Shown piece after piece: positions 8,304 to 17,512 of a DNA stretch of 64,000 bases. Each line of letters starts with the position of its first letter. Within the stretch, counting starts at the first letter, position 1. Position numbers and translations under genes: made by a program. The stretch covers positions 62,001-126,000 of the forward strand of contig NZ_CAMYOM010000006.1 in NCBI RefSeq assembly GCF_947260015.1, read 5' to 3'. A model generated the notes under the pieces. It had not been told where the DNA came from. It worked only from the letters and a program-made list of their open reading frames with translations, and searched no databases. The stretch is from an uncultured Eudoraea sp. (lineage in GTDB: Bacteria; Bacteroidota; Bacteroidia; Flavobacteriales; Flavobacteriaceae).

Positions 8304-9176
8304 TTAACCGGGCAGTGGTACATAGGTAATATCTGTTTGCATCATTGGAAAAGTCTTATTTTTCCATGCCTCTTTAGCATCATCTATTTTATTTTTGTTA
8401 TGAGAAACAAAATTCCAATATATATGTCGCTCCTCACTAAAAGGTTCTCCCCCAAACAACAAAAGATGGGAATTGGCTTTGACCGTAATGTTGCAAACAT
8501 CTGAAACTTTGGAGACCAGGATATTTCCTTTTTTAATATCACTATCACAAGCCAGGATAGCACCTTCTACTATGCAAATTCCAATTTCACCATATAATTC
8601 GTCTGATGTATCCAACACAAAATCTTCAACGGTCTTTATTTCTAACATAAATAAAGGGGAATGAACAGGTACAGGTGATGTCTTGCCGTAGCCATTACCC
8701 GCTATTAATTTAAAGGTTGTACCACCATTATGCCATTGGGGAAGTTCATCAGCATCAAAATGATAAAATTGTGGATCTATATCCTCTAAATCCTTCGGTA
8801 GTGCAACCCATATTTGGTATCCATTGACAACAAAGCTCCTTCCATCCCTTAGATCAGATGGGGTACGTTCTGTATGGGACACTCCTTTGCCCGCGATCAT
8901 CCAGTTTACAGAACCAGGTGTAATCCGTTGCTTGGTGCCCAAACTGTCTTCATGCATAATTTCTCCATCTAACATAAAAGTTAAGGTAGCCAGTCCGATA
9001 TGTGGGTGTTGATCAACATCCATATATTTTTCGGGCCCCAAACTGGTAGGCCCCATATGATCAATAAAAATAAATGGGCCTATCATTCGCTTTTTACGAA
9101 ATGGTATTAGTCTTCCAACGAGAAAGTCGCCAATATCCCTGCTTCTTTCTTCAATAATCAATCCTATATTCGACAT
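8304..9176 (-). CDS. Pirin family protein
   Basis: The 290-residue protein is a two-domain cupin of the pirin family. The N-terminal cupin has the metal-binding set FIDHMGP, HPHIGLATLTFMLDGEIMHED, and the family signature GKGVSHTERT. Length and order match bacterial pirins, some of which have quercetin dioxygenase activity while others bind enzymes; the role here cannot be told. It is 45 bp upstream of the FG-GAP lipoprotein gene on the same strand and might share its transcript. Confidence 0.9.
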   Translation of the reverse strand: MSNIGLIIEERSRDIGDFLVGRLIPFRKKRMIGPFIFIDHMGPTSLGPEKYMDVDQHPHIGLATLTFMLDGEIMHEDSLGTKQRITPGSVNWMIAGKGVSHTERTPSDLRDGRSFVVNGYQIWVALPKDLEDIDPQFYHFDADELPQWHNGGTTFKLIAGNGYGKTSPVPVHSPLFMLEIKTVEDFVLDTSDELYGEIGICIVEGAILACDSDIKKGNILVSKVSDVCNITVKANSHLLLFGGEPFSEERHIYWNFVSHNKNKIDDAKEAWKNKTFPMMQTDITYVPLPG

Positions 9177-9227
9177 TCAATCCATTTTTACATTCTAAAT
9201 GAATAGGTTATTAATAAAAAAGTTAAG

Positions 9228-9437
9228 TTAATAAAATTCACTTAAAGATTCTTCAAGTGGGGTTTGAAAGAAATTATCACAATTGCTAAATAATTGAGGT
9301 GCCATTTTTGACCAAATAACAGGAATTGCTCTGTTTACCACAAATCTATGATCGCTCACAACAATAATTATATTTTCAGAAAGCTTGGATGTATGTTTAC
9401 AGTGTAAATAACAAGAATTTAATTTTTTCATTTTCAT
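9228..9437 (-). CDS. Small hypothetical protein (69 aa)
   Basis: The frame starts ATGAAAATGAAAAAA and ends 51 bp upstream of the pirin gene. The protein is soluble, has three Cys in the N-terminal half and a hydrophobic strand-like segment NIIIVVSD. No family is recognised. Codon use is similar to neighbouring genes and no convincing frame lies on the other strand, so it may be a real small gene or a remnant of a longer one. Confidence 0.4.
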   Translation of the reverse strand: MKMKKLNSCYLHCKHTSKLSENIIIVVSDHRFVVNRAIPVIWSKMAPQLFSNCDNFFQTPLEESLSEFY

Positions 9438-9450
9438 ATAGTGTTCTCGT

Positions 9451-9485
9451 AAAAGAGTCTTGTCTTAGTTGGCAGGGCTCTTTTT
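9451..9485 (+). terminator. Plus-strand terminator-like hairpin without an upstream plus-strand gene
   Basis: AAAAGAGTC pairs with GGCTCTTTT over 9 bp (one G-U) around a 16-base loop, and the T-run follows on the plus strand. The nearest upstream genes are on the minus strand, so it would end an unannotated plus-strand transcript, or act in the leader of the minus-strand small ORF. Confidence 0.4.
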
Positions 9486-9698
9486 AGTTTTAATAACTTT
9501 CAATCTTATTGCTTTCACTAAAACCTATAACTATATCGGCTAGAATAGTGGATTATCCAATATAAATGGTCTTTAAACCACATTTATGTGCTAGATATAA
9601 GTTAAGTTCATAATTTCGGTATATTCTGTAAAGCTTAGCTCTATCCGAGTTTAAAAAACACAAGAGTTTAGCAAATTAATTCAAACTGATTGCAATAG

Positions 9699-10850
9699 AT
9701 GAGAAGAGATGAGCATCAATTTTCAGTGTTAATCCCTGATGGAGAAAGCAAATATTTAATGCTTGTCTTAAATTGTCTTTCCCTTATTAAAGGTATTAAA
9801 GTGCATATAATGTCTAATGAAAAATACATTGCCATGCGGTATTCCAACGGGATAAGCAGTTTTTCATATTATCCAATAACCACTGATGACTCCGTTTGGA
9901 TTTCGAATATTAACAAAGAACTTGACAAATATAAAATCGATGTTTTGATGCCAATATTTAATAAAGGTATCATGGCATTAAATTTGAATAAAAATTTATT
10001 GAGTAATGAATGTACATTGGTTGCTCTCTCCCCCTTAGCTTCATTAAATACTACCTTAAATAAATGGTCACTTGCAAAGCATATGAAGCATCATTTGATA
10101 GCCGGACCTAATAGTATTGGTCTAAAACCTTCGGAATTTAAACAAATAGATCAATTTAATTTTCAATTTCCATGTTTGATAAAACCAGCAGTTAACACAG
10201 GTGGTGGTGAGGGAATTCAAAAGATAAATTCTAAAGAAGAATTGATCCAATATATAAAAACAAACAATCCGGTAAATACTTTATTGCTACAGGAATATAT
10301 TAACGGTTTTGATCTTGGGTGTAATGTCCTATGTTCACAAGGCCAAATTTTGGCCTATACGATTCAAAAAGGAAATTTATATACCAATATACCATATTCA
10401 CCTCAAATTGGATTGCAATTTATAAAAGAGGATAAGGCTCTGGAATTAGCAAAGAAAGTTATGAAATCCTTAAACTGGTCCGGTGTTGCAAACATTGATA
10501 TGATATATGATAGGGAAAGAGATCTTGTGCAAATATTGGAAATTAACCCACGATTTTGGCTTACTATTGATGCCTCAGCCATTGCGGGCGTTAATTTCCC
10601 TTACTTATACTGTCTTAATGCTCTGGGTGTAAATTTTAAAGTTCCTGCGTATTCAGAGCTTAAATACTTAAACCTAAAAGGCTTAGTAAAAAGCGTTAGA
10701 AAAGATCCGCGGCTACTGTTTAATTTCAAGTTCATCTGGAACAATACTCCTTTTAAATTTGCAATAAAAGATCCAATACCAATGATTTATCATTTTATAT
10801 GGCGAACAAAAAACATTCTGCTTCGAAAAATAGGAAAGCTAAGGGGGTAA
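9699..10850 (+). CDS. ATP-grasp domain protein (carbamoyl-phosphate synthase-like ligase)
   Basis: The 383-residue protein has an N-terminal Rossmann-like part, then an ATP-grasp fold: FPCLIKPAVNTGGGEGIQKI (about 158-178) is the ATP-binding lysine and glycine-rich loop, LLLQEYI gives the ribose-binding Glu, and ILEINPRFWLTID the metal-binding Glu and Asn. Such enzymes join a carboxylate to an amine or thiol through an acylphosphate. No partner gene identifies the substrate: the neighbours (broken menB, small ORF) are not linked and it stands alone. The last 70 residues are basic. Cytoplasmic by sequence. Confidence 0.8.
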   Translation: MRRDEHQFSVLIPDGESKYLMLVLNCLSLIKGIKVHIMSNEKYIAMRYSNGISSFSYYPITTDDSVWISNINKELDKYKIDVLMPIFNKGIMALNLNKNLLSNECTLVALSPLASLNTTLNKWSLAKHMKHHLIAGPNSIGLKPSEFKQIDQFNFQFPCLIKPAVNTGGGEGIQKINSKEELIQYIKTNNPVNTLLLQEYINGFDLGCNVLCSQGQILAYTIQKGNLYTNIPYSPQIGLQFIKEDKALELAKKVMKSLNWSGVANIDMIYDRERDLVQILEINPRFWLTIDASAIAGVNFPYLYCLNALGVNFKVPAYSELKYLNLKGLVKSVRKDPRLLFNFKFIWNNTPFKFAIKDPIPMIYHFIWRTKNILLRKIGKLRG

Positions 10851-10877
10851 TTTCATCTAAATAAACCTGGGCTAACT

Positions 10878-11650
10878 TTATGGAATCCATTTATCAGTTC
10901 CAAAATCGGGTTTTCTCTTTTCTAAAAAGGCATTTCTGCCTTCTTTTGCTTCTTCTGTCATATATGCCAATCTGGTGGCTTCACCTGCAAACACCTGCTG
11001 GCCAACCATGCCGTCGTCTGTGAGGTTCATAGCAAATTTTAACATTTTAATTGAAGTAGGTGATTTTGCTAATATTTCCTGAGCCCATTCATAGGCAGTA
11101 TCCTCTAATTCTTCATGTGGAATTACGGCATTTACCATGCCCATTTCAAAAGCTGCCTGAGCGGTATAACTTCTTCCTAAAAAGAATATTTCACGTGCTT
11201 TTTTCTGCCCAACCATTTTGGCCAGATAAGCGGAGCCATAACCTCCGTCAAAACTTGTAACATCAGCATCCGTTTGTTTAAAAATAGCATGTTCTTTACT
11301 CGCCAGGGTAAGATCACAAACCACATGCAGACTATGCCCTCCTCCTACAGCCCATCCGGGCACCACAGCAATAACCACTTTTGGCATAAAGCGAATTAGC
11401 CTTTGCACTTCCAGGATATTCAGTCTGTGCATCCCATCATCGCCGAGGAGGGCCCTTCGGCAGAAAGCAATACTACGCCAATAGAAGTATCCTCTTGTGC
11501 GTTATAAAAAGCTTCATATAACTCGCTTGTGGTTTTAGGCCTGAAAGCGTTTCGTACATCAGGTCTGTTAAAAGCAATGCGTGCAACCCCATTGCTTTTT
11601 TTATAGGTTATATCTTCAAAGGTTTTTACGGTTTTCCAGTTTATATTCAT
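10878..11650 (-). pseudogene. menB: menB (1,4-dihydroxy-2-naphthoyl-CoA synthase), disrupted by a deletion and frameshift
   Basis: Two frames together make most of a MenB protein. The first (start ATG 11650) runs MNINWKTVKTFEDITYKK to VVLLSAEGPS and then goes out of frame, stopping at 11420. The second frame resumes near 11440 with DDGMHRLNILEVQRLIRF and continues through VPGWAVGGGHSLH, DGGYGSAYLAK and EGRNAFLEKRKPDF to the stop at 10878. Known MenB proteins have about 20-25 residues between these points, including the SGGDQ segment that forms part of the active site. That segment is missing and the join is out of frame. MenB closes the naphthoate ring in menaquinone synthesis. As read here it cannot make an active enzyme. 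Confidence 0.85.
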
Positions 11651-11745
11651 TTCAAAGTATTTCTAAATATGCAATAAAGATAAGACTTGTACTGTTATTG
11701 TCTATTCCTTTTTATCAGGTCTTTATCTTATTAAGGCCAAATTTT

Positions 11746-12993
11746 TTATTGTTGCAAATTGTTTTTGGCCTCAATCCATTTGGACAAATATTTAGTGCTC
11801 TGTAAAGTATGATGTGCCAATATGCCCCCAATAATATTAGTAGCTCTATGTTCATCCAGATTTTTACCTAATTCTATAATTTTCTTATAAAGTTCTTTTC
11901 CAAAAACTACTTTGTTAAAATGATTGTTTATCAATTCTGTTCCCAGATTTTGGGTTTCATTCCATTTGTCTTTATTCTGGTAAAGTTCAATGGCGAGATT
12001 TGAAAAACCTATGGGTTCGTCCTGTGTAATAGGGATTAATGCATCAGAGTCGCCTATACCTTCCACACCAATAGACGTTGTAACAGCAGGTGTTCCGTTC
12101 ATAAAACCATCCAAAAATTTTCCCTTTAATCCGGCGCCAAAGCGCAAGGGTACCAGATTAAGCCTTGCCTTAGACATTATAGAAGCTACATTACTTACCC
12201 ATCCCTTAATTCTAAACCCTGTTTTTGCACTATCCATTTTACGAATTCTTTCAGGCATATAGGGTCCATAAATATGCAATTCTGATTCCGGTAGTTTTGC
12301 CCTAATTAAAGGCCAGATGTTGGTATTAAGCCATGAAATTGCATCTATATTTGGGGCATGTTTCCCGTTTCCGATGAATACAAAGTGTTGTCTTTTATCA
12401 AAAGGCGGCCAACTCTTAGTAATACTTTCGTCTAATTGCTCGTACATAAAAGGAAGATGGAAAAGTAAACTCTCATCTACCTTGACTATATCTTTTAGTA
12501 GTTTAATCTCAAAATCGGAAATTATCAACGATAAATCTGAACGGAAAATACTTGCCAGTTCTCTTTTTGTAATATCCAAACTTAGCCAATCAGAAATTTT
12601 AAATTCTCTTTGAACAGAGAGGTTTTTTTCTCTTGAGGATCTTAGCGAATGAAGATCTTCCGTATCCAAAATCCGAAGTGCATTGGGTGCATTTTCTGCT
12701 ACTCTCCAGCCAAATTGTTCCTCCATAATATAACGGTCGAATACGACAATAGAAGGATTTAACCTCCGAGCAAATTCATCAAAACTATTATGGTTTAGTT
12801 TTATGGGTTGCTGGTCAATACCATATGCGGTTAAATTTTCGGAGTAATCAGTGTGGGCAGAGGTACTGGCAAAAGTAATTTGAAATTTTTTTTCTAAAAA
12901 CCAATGAATTAGTTGCATCATCCTGATTCCTGCCGCCGTTGCCAGAGGCTCCGGCCAGGTTAGACCAAGAATCAACACTTTATTTGAATGCAT
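11746..12993 (-). CDS. Glycosyltransferase (GT-B fold, group 1/GT4-like)
   Basis: The 415-residue cytoplasmic protein has a GT-B layout. The N-terminal half opens with VLILGLTWPEPLATAAGIRMMQL, containing a donor-side glycine loop. The C-terminal half has HFVFIGNGKHAPNIDAI, ELHIYGPYMPERI, IKGWVSNV and LVPLRFGAGLKGKFLDGF, the usual sugar-nucleotide binding series with the Glu position of EX7E altered. The acceptor is unknown. It lies 95 bp upstream of the broken menB on the same strand and no other sugar genes are next to it. Transfer of a sugar to a surface glycan or lipid is likely but inferred. Confidence 0.82.
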   Translation of the reverse strand: MHSNKVLILGLTWPEPLATAAGIRMMQLIHWFLEKKFQITFASTSAHTDYSENLTAYGIDQQPIKLNHNSFDEFARRLNPSIVVFDRYIMEEQFGWRVAENAPNALRILDTEDLHSLRSSREKNLSVQREFKISDWLSLDITKRELASIFRSDLSLIISDFEIKLLKDIVKVDESLLFHLPFMYEQLDESITKSWPPFDKRQHFVFIGNGKHAPNIDAISWLNTNIWPLIRAKLPESELHIYGPYMPERIRKMDSAKTGFRIKGWVSNVASIMSKARLNLVPLRFGAGLKGKFLDGFMNGTPAVTTSIGVEGIGDSDALIPITQDEPIGFSNLAIELYQNKDKWNETQNLGTELINNHFNKVVFGKELYKKIIELGKNLDEHRATNIIGGILAHHTLQSTKYLSKWIEAKNNLQQ

Positions 12994-13091
12994 AGCTTTA
13001 TATACAATTAACTAAGAAATATACCCTAATGAATTAATTAACATTGTCCAGGTCTATTATGGTTGGCTTTAGCTATTCATAGCCGTAAAAA

Positions 13092-14603
13092 TTACATCCT
13101 TGACGCAAATTTTTGAGATATATTTAAGCGCAGTTTACGTTCATAATCTTCTTCCAGCCATTCTTTATAATTCTTTGTATTATTCATAATACAATATGAA
13201 TATTGCCTCACCCGATAGGAGATTTCTTCTTTAAGCTTTTTGGCCAGAATTCTTGCATCAAAAACATCTTCACTATTTTCAACACATATTTGAGCATGCT
13301 GTTCTATACTGCGTTCAAGTACAGTTTTAGACTTCAGTCCTTGTTCAAACACTTTTTTATATTCAGCCTTAACATCAAAATCAATTTGGGTTGAATTCGT
13401 AAATTCTGACTTGAGTTCGGGAGGCATGGTATAAACAAATTCACGTTCAATTTCTTCATCATTCTTAATGTTTTCCAGGAAAAAATCCGGAAAGTGGAAT
13501 ATTTCTTGCCAGTCAATAGGTGCATCCCACATACCAAAACGGGACGTATTATTTCCCATATCTACAACAGTGAAATCCGTTTTATTTTGAAGAATACGCG
13601 ATCCTCTACCAATCATTTGAAAATAAAGAGTTAGTGATCTTGTTGCCCTGTTAAGAATAATAGTCTCCACGGTTGGTTCATCAAATCCGGTAGTTAAAAT
13701 ACTTACAGAAGTCAAAATGGCATCTTTGGTTTCTGAAAACCATTCTAAGATTTGCTTTCGCTCTGAAGCAGTATTTTTATTATCTAAGTGTTTTATAGGA
13801 TAACCAGCCTTTTTAAAAGTTTCATATACATAACGGGAAGTGTTTATCCCGTTATTAAAAATCAATGTTTTTGTTCCTTTAGCAATCTGCTCGTAGGCAT
13901 CTAATAATTTAGCCAGCATATTTTGATTTCCGTACAATTCATCCGAAGATTTTACGGTGTAATCTCCACTAATACCCAGCTTTAATGAACGCAGGCTAAC
14001 ATCATAGCTATACATATTGGCATTCGCAAGAAACTTCTTTTTAATAAGCGATTCAATTGATTCTCCAACAATTAACTTGCTGTAATTATCCTTCATAGGA
14101 AGCTTAATGTTGGAACTCAGCGGTGTAGCAGTTACGCCTAAAATAATCGATTTTTCAAAGTACTTAAAAAGCTTTCGGAAAGAATTATAATGTGCCTCGT
14201 CAATAATTACCAAACCCACATCGTTTAGCTCAATCATCTCCTCCTGTAGTCTGTTATTCAGCGTTTCAACCATTGCTACAAAGCACATGAAGTCATTTTG
14301 GTCTCGTAATTCCTTAATTTCACTATTAATGATCAAGTTCTTAACTCCAAATCCACTCAGCATTCTGGAAGTTTGGACACTTAATTCTATCCTATGGGTA
14401 AGAACTACTACCTTTTTTTGGGTATTGGCAATAAATCTTTTGGCTATCTCGGAAAATACGACGGTCTTACCACCACCTGTCGGTAGCTGATAGAGCAGAT
14501 TTACGTCTTCCGGAGCTTCTTCCAAATAGGAAAAAATTGTATTCAGATCCTCTAATTGGTAATCGTAAAGTTTTTTTTCTATTTGATTTGTTTGTATCTG
14601 CAA
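13092..14603 (-). CDS. DEAD/DEAH-box helicase (SSL2/type III restriction-like superfamily 2)
   Basis: The 503-residue protein shows the SF2 helicase motifs: Q-like YDYQLEDL, Walker A LPTGGGKT (40-47), Ia LTHRIEL, II IIDEAH, III GVTATP, and in the second lobe IV LIFNNGI, V SVSILTTGFDEPTVE and VI QMIGRGSR. The C-terminal 130 residues are not assigned. It most resembles stand-alone helicases of the type III restriction subunit group. No methylase or nuclease gene is adjacent, so DNA or RNA repair work is more likely than restriction. The only reasonable start is a TTG at 14603; no ATG occurs before motif I. Confidence 0.85.
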   Translation of the reverse strand: MQIQTNQIEKKLYDYQLEDLNTIFSYLEEAPEDVNLLYQLPTGGGKTVVFSEIAKRFIANTQKKVVVLTHRIELSVQTSRMLSGFGVKNLIINSEIKELRDQNDFMCFVAMVETLNNRLQEEMIELNDVGLVIIDEAHYNSFRKLFKYFEKSIILGVTATPLSSNIKLPMKDNYSKLIVGESIESLIKKKFLANANMYSYDVSLRSLKLGISGDYTVKSSDELYGNQNMLAKLLDAYEQIAKGTKTLIFNNGINTSRYVYETFKKAGYPIKHLDNKNTASERKQILEWFSETKDAILTSVSILTTGFDEPTVETIILNRATRSLTLYFQMIGRGSRILQNKTDFTVVDMGNNTSRFGMWDAPIDWQEIFHFPDFFLENIKNDEEIEREFVYTMPPELKSEFTNSTQIDFDVKAEYKKVFEQGLKSKTVLERSIEQHAQICVENSEDVFDARILAKKLKEEISYRVRQYSYCIMNNTKNYKEWLEEDYERKLRLNISQKFASRM

Positions 14604-14722
14604 AAGCGAAATTTCATTGAAAGATTTAAGGAAATACTAATCTTGAAGTTGTCGTGACTCCAATTTTGCAAAATTATATGTTTTTTATACTTAAATGAAA
14701 TTATAACGCTGAAAACTACAAG

Positions 14723-15652
14723 TTAATATCCCTTTTCGCGATTAACTGTATTATTTAAAGGCTTTCCTTCAGTTAGTTTTCTATAGTTCTCTAATAATTG
14801 TGGTATTACAGATTCAATATCAGAAACACTGGCAACATGAGGTGTAATTTGTATTTTTGGATGAGTCCAAAAGGGATGTTCGCATGGCAGTGGTTCCTCG
14901 TGAAAAACATCTAATCCTGCTCCGGCCAGATGTCCGTTGTTAATATATTCCAATAGGTCTTCATCTACCAAATGACCTCCCCTTGCGACATTAATAACAT
15001 AAGATTGTTTTGGTAATTCTTTAAACAATTTACTATTTAAAATTCCTGTAGTTTGCTGAGTTAGTGGCAACAGACAAACAAGTATATTACTCCTGGACAG
15101 AAAGGTGTTTTTTTCACTATCACCGGCGTAAACTTCTGACTCAGGAATTTCTTTGGGTGAAGTTGCCCATCCAATTACTTTAAATCCATTTTTTATTAAG
15201 TCTACCGCGAGCTCCTCGCCTAAAGCTCCCATACCCATAATTCCAACAGTAATATCCGAAATCCTTTTGTATTCCCGGGGGTTCCATACCTTTTTTAATT
15301 GATCTGTTTTATAGCTATTGAGATTTTTTAAAAAACTAAGTATTAAAGCTAAAACAAATTCAGACATATCACCGGCTAAAACAGGATCTACTACGCGAGT
15401 TATTGGAATATGTTTAGGGATAGACTGGTCTTTGAATATAAAATCGACCCCGGCTCCAAATGAAGCAATACATTTAAGGTTGGGATATTGTTTTAGAATA
15501 TCTACAGGTTGTTTCCAAACGCATGCCAGAGTAATTTCTTCTTTTGGATGTTCTTCCAAATAACTGTAAATAGAGATATCCGGAGCTTTGGCTACTAAAG
15601 CTTTCTTCCATGAATCTATCTTGCGGTCTTGTCTTATAATTACAATAGCCAT
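14723..15652 (-). CDS. D-2-hydroxyacid dehydrogenase, glyoxylate/hydroxypyruvate reductase A type
   Basis: The 309-residue protein has the NAD(P)-binding loop GIMGMGALGEELA (about 136-148) and the catalytic triad of the D-hydroxyacid dehydrogenase family: the Arg in INVARGGHLVDE, the Glu in FHEEPLP and the His in ITPHVAS. The sequence is closest to GhrA, which reduces glyoxylate and hydroxypyruvate with NADPH. The GWATSPKE segment after the loop is typical of NADPH use. It stands alone between the helicase and a DUF6155-like gene; nothing nearby tells the metabolic setting. Confidence 0.85.
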   Translation of the reverse strand: MAIVIIRQDRKIDSWKKALVAKAPDISIYSYLEEHPKEEITLACVWKQPVDILKQYPNLKCIASFGAGVDFIFKDQSIPKHIPITRVVDPVLAGDMSEFVLALILSFLKNLNSYKTDQLKKVWNPREYKRISDITVGIMGMGALGEELAVDLIKNGFKVIGWATSPKEIPESEVYAGDSEKNTFLSRSNILVCLLPLTQQTTGILNSKLFKELPKQSYVINVARGGHLVDEDLLEYINNGHLAGAGLDVFHEEPLPCEHPFWTHPKIQITPHVASVSDIESVIPQLLENYRKLTEGKPLNNTVNREKGY

Positions 15653-15717
15653 TTAGATTGTAAAATTTTAAAATATAAAAACATTTAATTTGTTTCCAAA
15701 GCTTTAATTTTCAAGAC

Positions 15718-16227
15718 TTAATCAATAATATCCAATGCCCTGGTAAAACCTTCGGAATACTCCCATTTTTGTTCCAAAGTGGCATTATATACTTTTATAA
15801 TTCGATCCTTAAAGTCGGGGAGCAATTCATAGAAAGCAACATGGTGTATTAGCTGTGTAAATGAATTAAGCATGCTTTTATAAAAGGCATCAGGAACGTT
15901 GCGATTTTGAGAAAATGATTGAGCTACTTCAAGGTTAAATAGCATAACATCTGCTATCAAATAGGGAGCCATACCCAATTTCAAAAACTGTTTAATATAC
16001 TTTTGTGCGACTGACCTTCTGGCCCTTGCTTTTTTCCTTTTAAGAGGAAAGTACTCATTGGAGATTTTTACTTTAGCTTCCTGTACCCATTTATCTTCTC
16101 TGGGATTAAAAACAAAGTCATAGTATTGTTTTACAGTAGGAAAACGGTCATATAAATCAACCATTTGTTCTTCTAATTCTGGCTTTTTAAGACCCGTCAA
16201 ATACTTTTTAAGCGCTCGTCTACTCAT
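15718..16227 (-). CDS. DUF6155-like conserved protein
   Basis: A 169-residue, mostly helical, basic protein beginning MSRRALKKYLTGLKKPELEEQ. It has an Arg/Lys-rich stretch KRKKARARRS near 63-72 and conserved aromatic segments (QYYDFVFNPREDKW). I place it with the DUF6155 family by pattern; its function is unknown. It is encoded just upstream of, and divergent from, the sigma factor gene. Confidence 0.65.
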   Translation of the reverse strand: MSRRALKKYLTGLKKPELEEQMVDLYDRFPTVKQYYDFVFNPREDKWVQEAKVKISNEYFPLKRKKARARRSVAQKYIKQFLKLGMAPYLIADVMLFNLEVAQSFSQNRNVPDAFYKSMLNSFTQLIHHVAFYELLPDFKDRIIKVYNATLEQKWEYSEGFTRALDIID

Positions 16228-16430
16228 AATACACCTATAAAGATAGTATTGTTAACTTTAATCATCATATAAAGTAAAGTATAATAGTATTCAAATGTCA
16301 TAAAAATAAGGCCTTCATCCGAAATTTAGAATCGTCATATTTTATGTAAAACATTAGTGGTTTCAGTTTGGATAAGACAGAATAAAACACTATACTGAGA
16401 AATTATAAACTAATAATCTAGACAATATAT

Positions 16431-17294
16431 ATGAGGCAACTTAAGATTATCAAGCAGGTAACCAATAGAGAATCAAAATCATTAGATAAATACCTGCAAG
16501 ATATCAGTAAAATAGAGCTAATCACGGCAAATGAAGAAGTAGAATTAGCGCAGAAGATCAGGACCGGGGACCAGGCTGCACTGGAAAAATTAACTAATGC
16601 CAATTTGAGATTCGTAGTCTCCGTGGCTAAACAATATCAAAACCAGGGATTAAAACTTCCCGATTTAATTAATGAAGGCAATGTGGGCCTCGTAAAGGCG
16701 GCCAAAAGATTTGATGAAACCAGAGGGTTTAAATTTATCTCCTATGCGGTTTGGTGGATACGCCAGTCTATTTTACAGGCATTGGCGGAACAATCAAGAG
16801 TAGTTAGATTGCCTTTGAATAAAATTGGATCTATAAATAAGATTAAGAAAACTTTTTCCTATTTGGAACAAGCGCATGAAAGACCTCCTTCTGCTGAGGA
16901 AATTGCAACGGAATTGGAAATGAGTGTCAGTGAAGTAAAGCAGTCCATTAAAAATTCAGGCAGACATGTTTCTATGGACGCACCTCTTAAAGAAGGTGAA
17001 GATTCCAATTTATATGATGTTATGCGATCCGGTGAATCTCCCAGACCAGATAAAGATCTGATGCAGCAATCACTCAACACAGAAATAAACCGGGCTTTAG
17101 AAACTTTGTCCCCAAGAGAGGCAGATGTCGTTAAACTTTATTATGGTATTGGAGATCAGCAATCAATGACCCTTGCAGAGATTGGACAAACATTTGACCT
17201 TACCAGAGAACGGGTAAGACAAATACGGGAAAAGGCAATTCGGAAATTGCGTCATAATTCCAGAAGCAAGCTACTTAAAACGTATTTGGGATAA
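16431..17294 (+). CDS. rpoD: RNA polymerase sigma factor RpoD/SigA (short Bacteroidota type)
   Basis: The 287-residue sigma-70 protein has region 1.2 ([25 protein letters not shown]), region 2 with the -10 recognising [21 protein letters not shown], region 3 ([25 protein letters not shown]) and region 4 with the helix-turn-helix [28 protein letters not shown]. It lacks the long region 1.1 of E. coli RpoD, as is normal for the primary sigma factor of flavobacteria. It directs RNA polymerase to housekeeping promoters, which in this phylum have TTG/TAnnTTTG boxes. The gene is single and closed by a hairpin shared with the convergent small genes. Confidence 0.95.
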   Translation: MRQLKIIKQVTNRESKSLDKYLQDISKIELITANEEVELAQKIRTGDQAALEKLTNANLRFVVSVAKQYQNQGLKLPDLINEGNVGLVKAAKRFDETRGFKFISYAVWWIRQSILQALAEQSRVVRLPLNKIGSINKIKKTFSYLEQAHERPPSAEEIATELEMSVSEVKQSIKNSGRHVSMDAPLKEGEDSNLYDVMRSGESPRPDKDLMQQSLNTEINRALETLSPREADVVKLYYGIGDQQSMTLAEIGQTFDLTRERVRQIREKAIRKLRHNSRSKLLKTYLG

Positions 17295-17304
17295 ATACAA
17301 AATA

Positions 17305-17327
17305 AAAGCCCGGTCTTCCCGGGCTTT
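17305..17327. terminator. Bidirectional terminator between rpoD and the small-protein genes
   Basis: AAAGCCCGG and CCGGGCTTT pair over 9 bp around a TCTTC loop, with T-rich sequence on both sides. It is 11 bp after the rpoD stop and 27 bp after the stop of the small minus-strand gene at 17354. Confidence 0.85.
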
Positions 17328-17353
17328 AATTAACATTCTATAAAATAAAACAT

Positions 17354-17455
17354 TTAAGAACAGCTTAATTTGTGGATATTGAAATCCATTAGAATTTCGT
17401 TAAGATCCTCAATGAAATTCAAATATGCGGTATTGTCTTGATTTTGGTTTGCCAT
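17354..17455 (-). CDS. Small acidic protein A (33 aa), paralogue of the protein at 17491-17589
   Basis: An ATG frame of 33 codons encodes a hydrophilic N-terminus (MANQNQDNTA), then YLNFIEDLNEIL (residues 11-22), MDFN and a C-terminus ending KLSCS. The central 12 residues match those of the neighbouring small protein at 10 positions, while five of the codons for identical residues differ only at silent sites. That is the sign of selection on the protein, so I take it as a real gene. An A-rich stretch precedes the ATG. The core would form an amphipathic helix. A similar motif (FMEELDDILTEFN) occurs in the linker of the HEAT protein encoded in the same locus. No signal peptide. Function unknown; a docking or regulatory peptide is my inference. 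Confidence 0.65.
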   Translation of the reverse strand: MANQNQDNTAYLNFIEDLNEILMDFNIHKLSCS

Positions 17456-17475
17456 AATAATATTTTTTTAAAATG

Positions 17476-17512
17476 AAAAAGCCGAGTGTTCTATAAATAG
17501 TCCAATTCGGCT
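17476..17512 (-). terminator. Possible weak terminator/processing hairpin between the two small genes
   Basis: On the minus strand AGCCGA, within the last codons of the upstream small gene, pairs with TCGGCT after its stop, and TTTTT follows. The stem is only 6-7 bp with a loop of about 24 bases, so it would at most lower read-through to the second small gene. Confidence 0.35.

Noticed and set aside
8262-8504. Plus-strand open frame starting 3 bp after the FG-GAP gene start
   Set aside because: Opposite the pirin gene end; no motif and no conserved look.
10878-11432. Short complete enoyl-CoA hydratase-like gene starting at ATG 11432
   Set aside because: It continues MenB from the middle of the chain; the N-terminal part is in the other frame just upstream, so it is one broken gene.
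11990-12613. Plus-strand frames within the glycosyltransferase gene
   Set aside because: Mirror frames of a well-supported glycosyltransferase.
13092-14603. Restriction-modification or defence system around the helicase
   Set aside because: No methylase, nuclease or specificity gene lies beside it; neighbours are metabolic genes.
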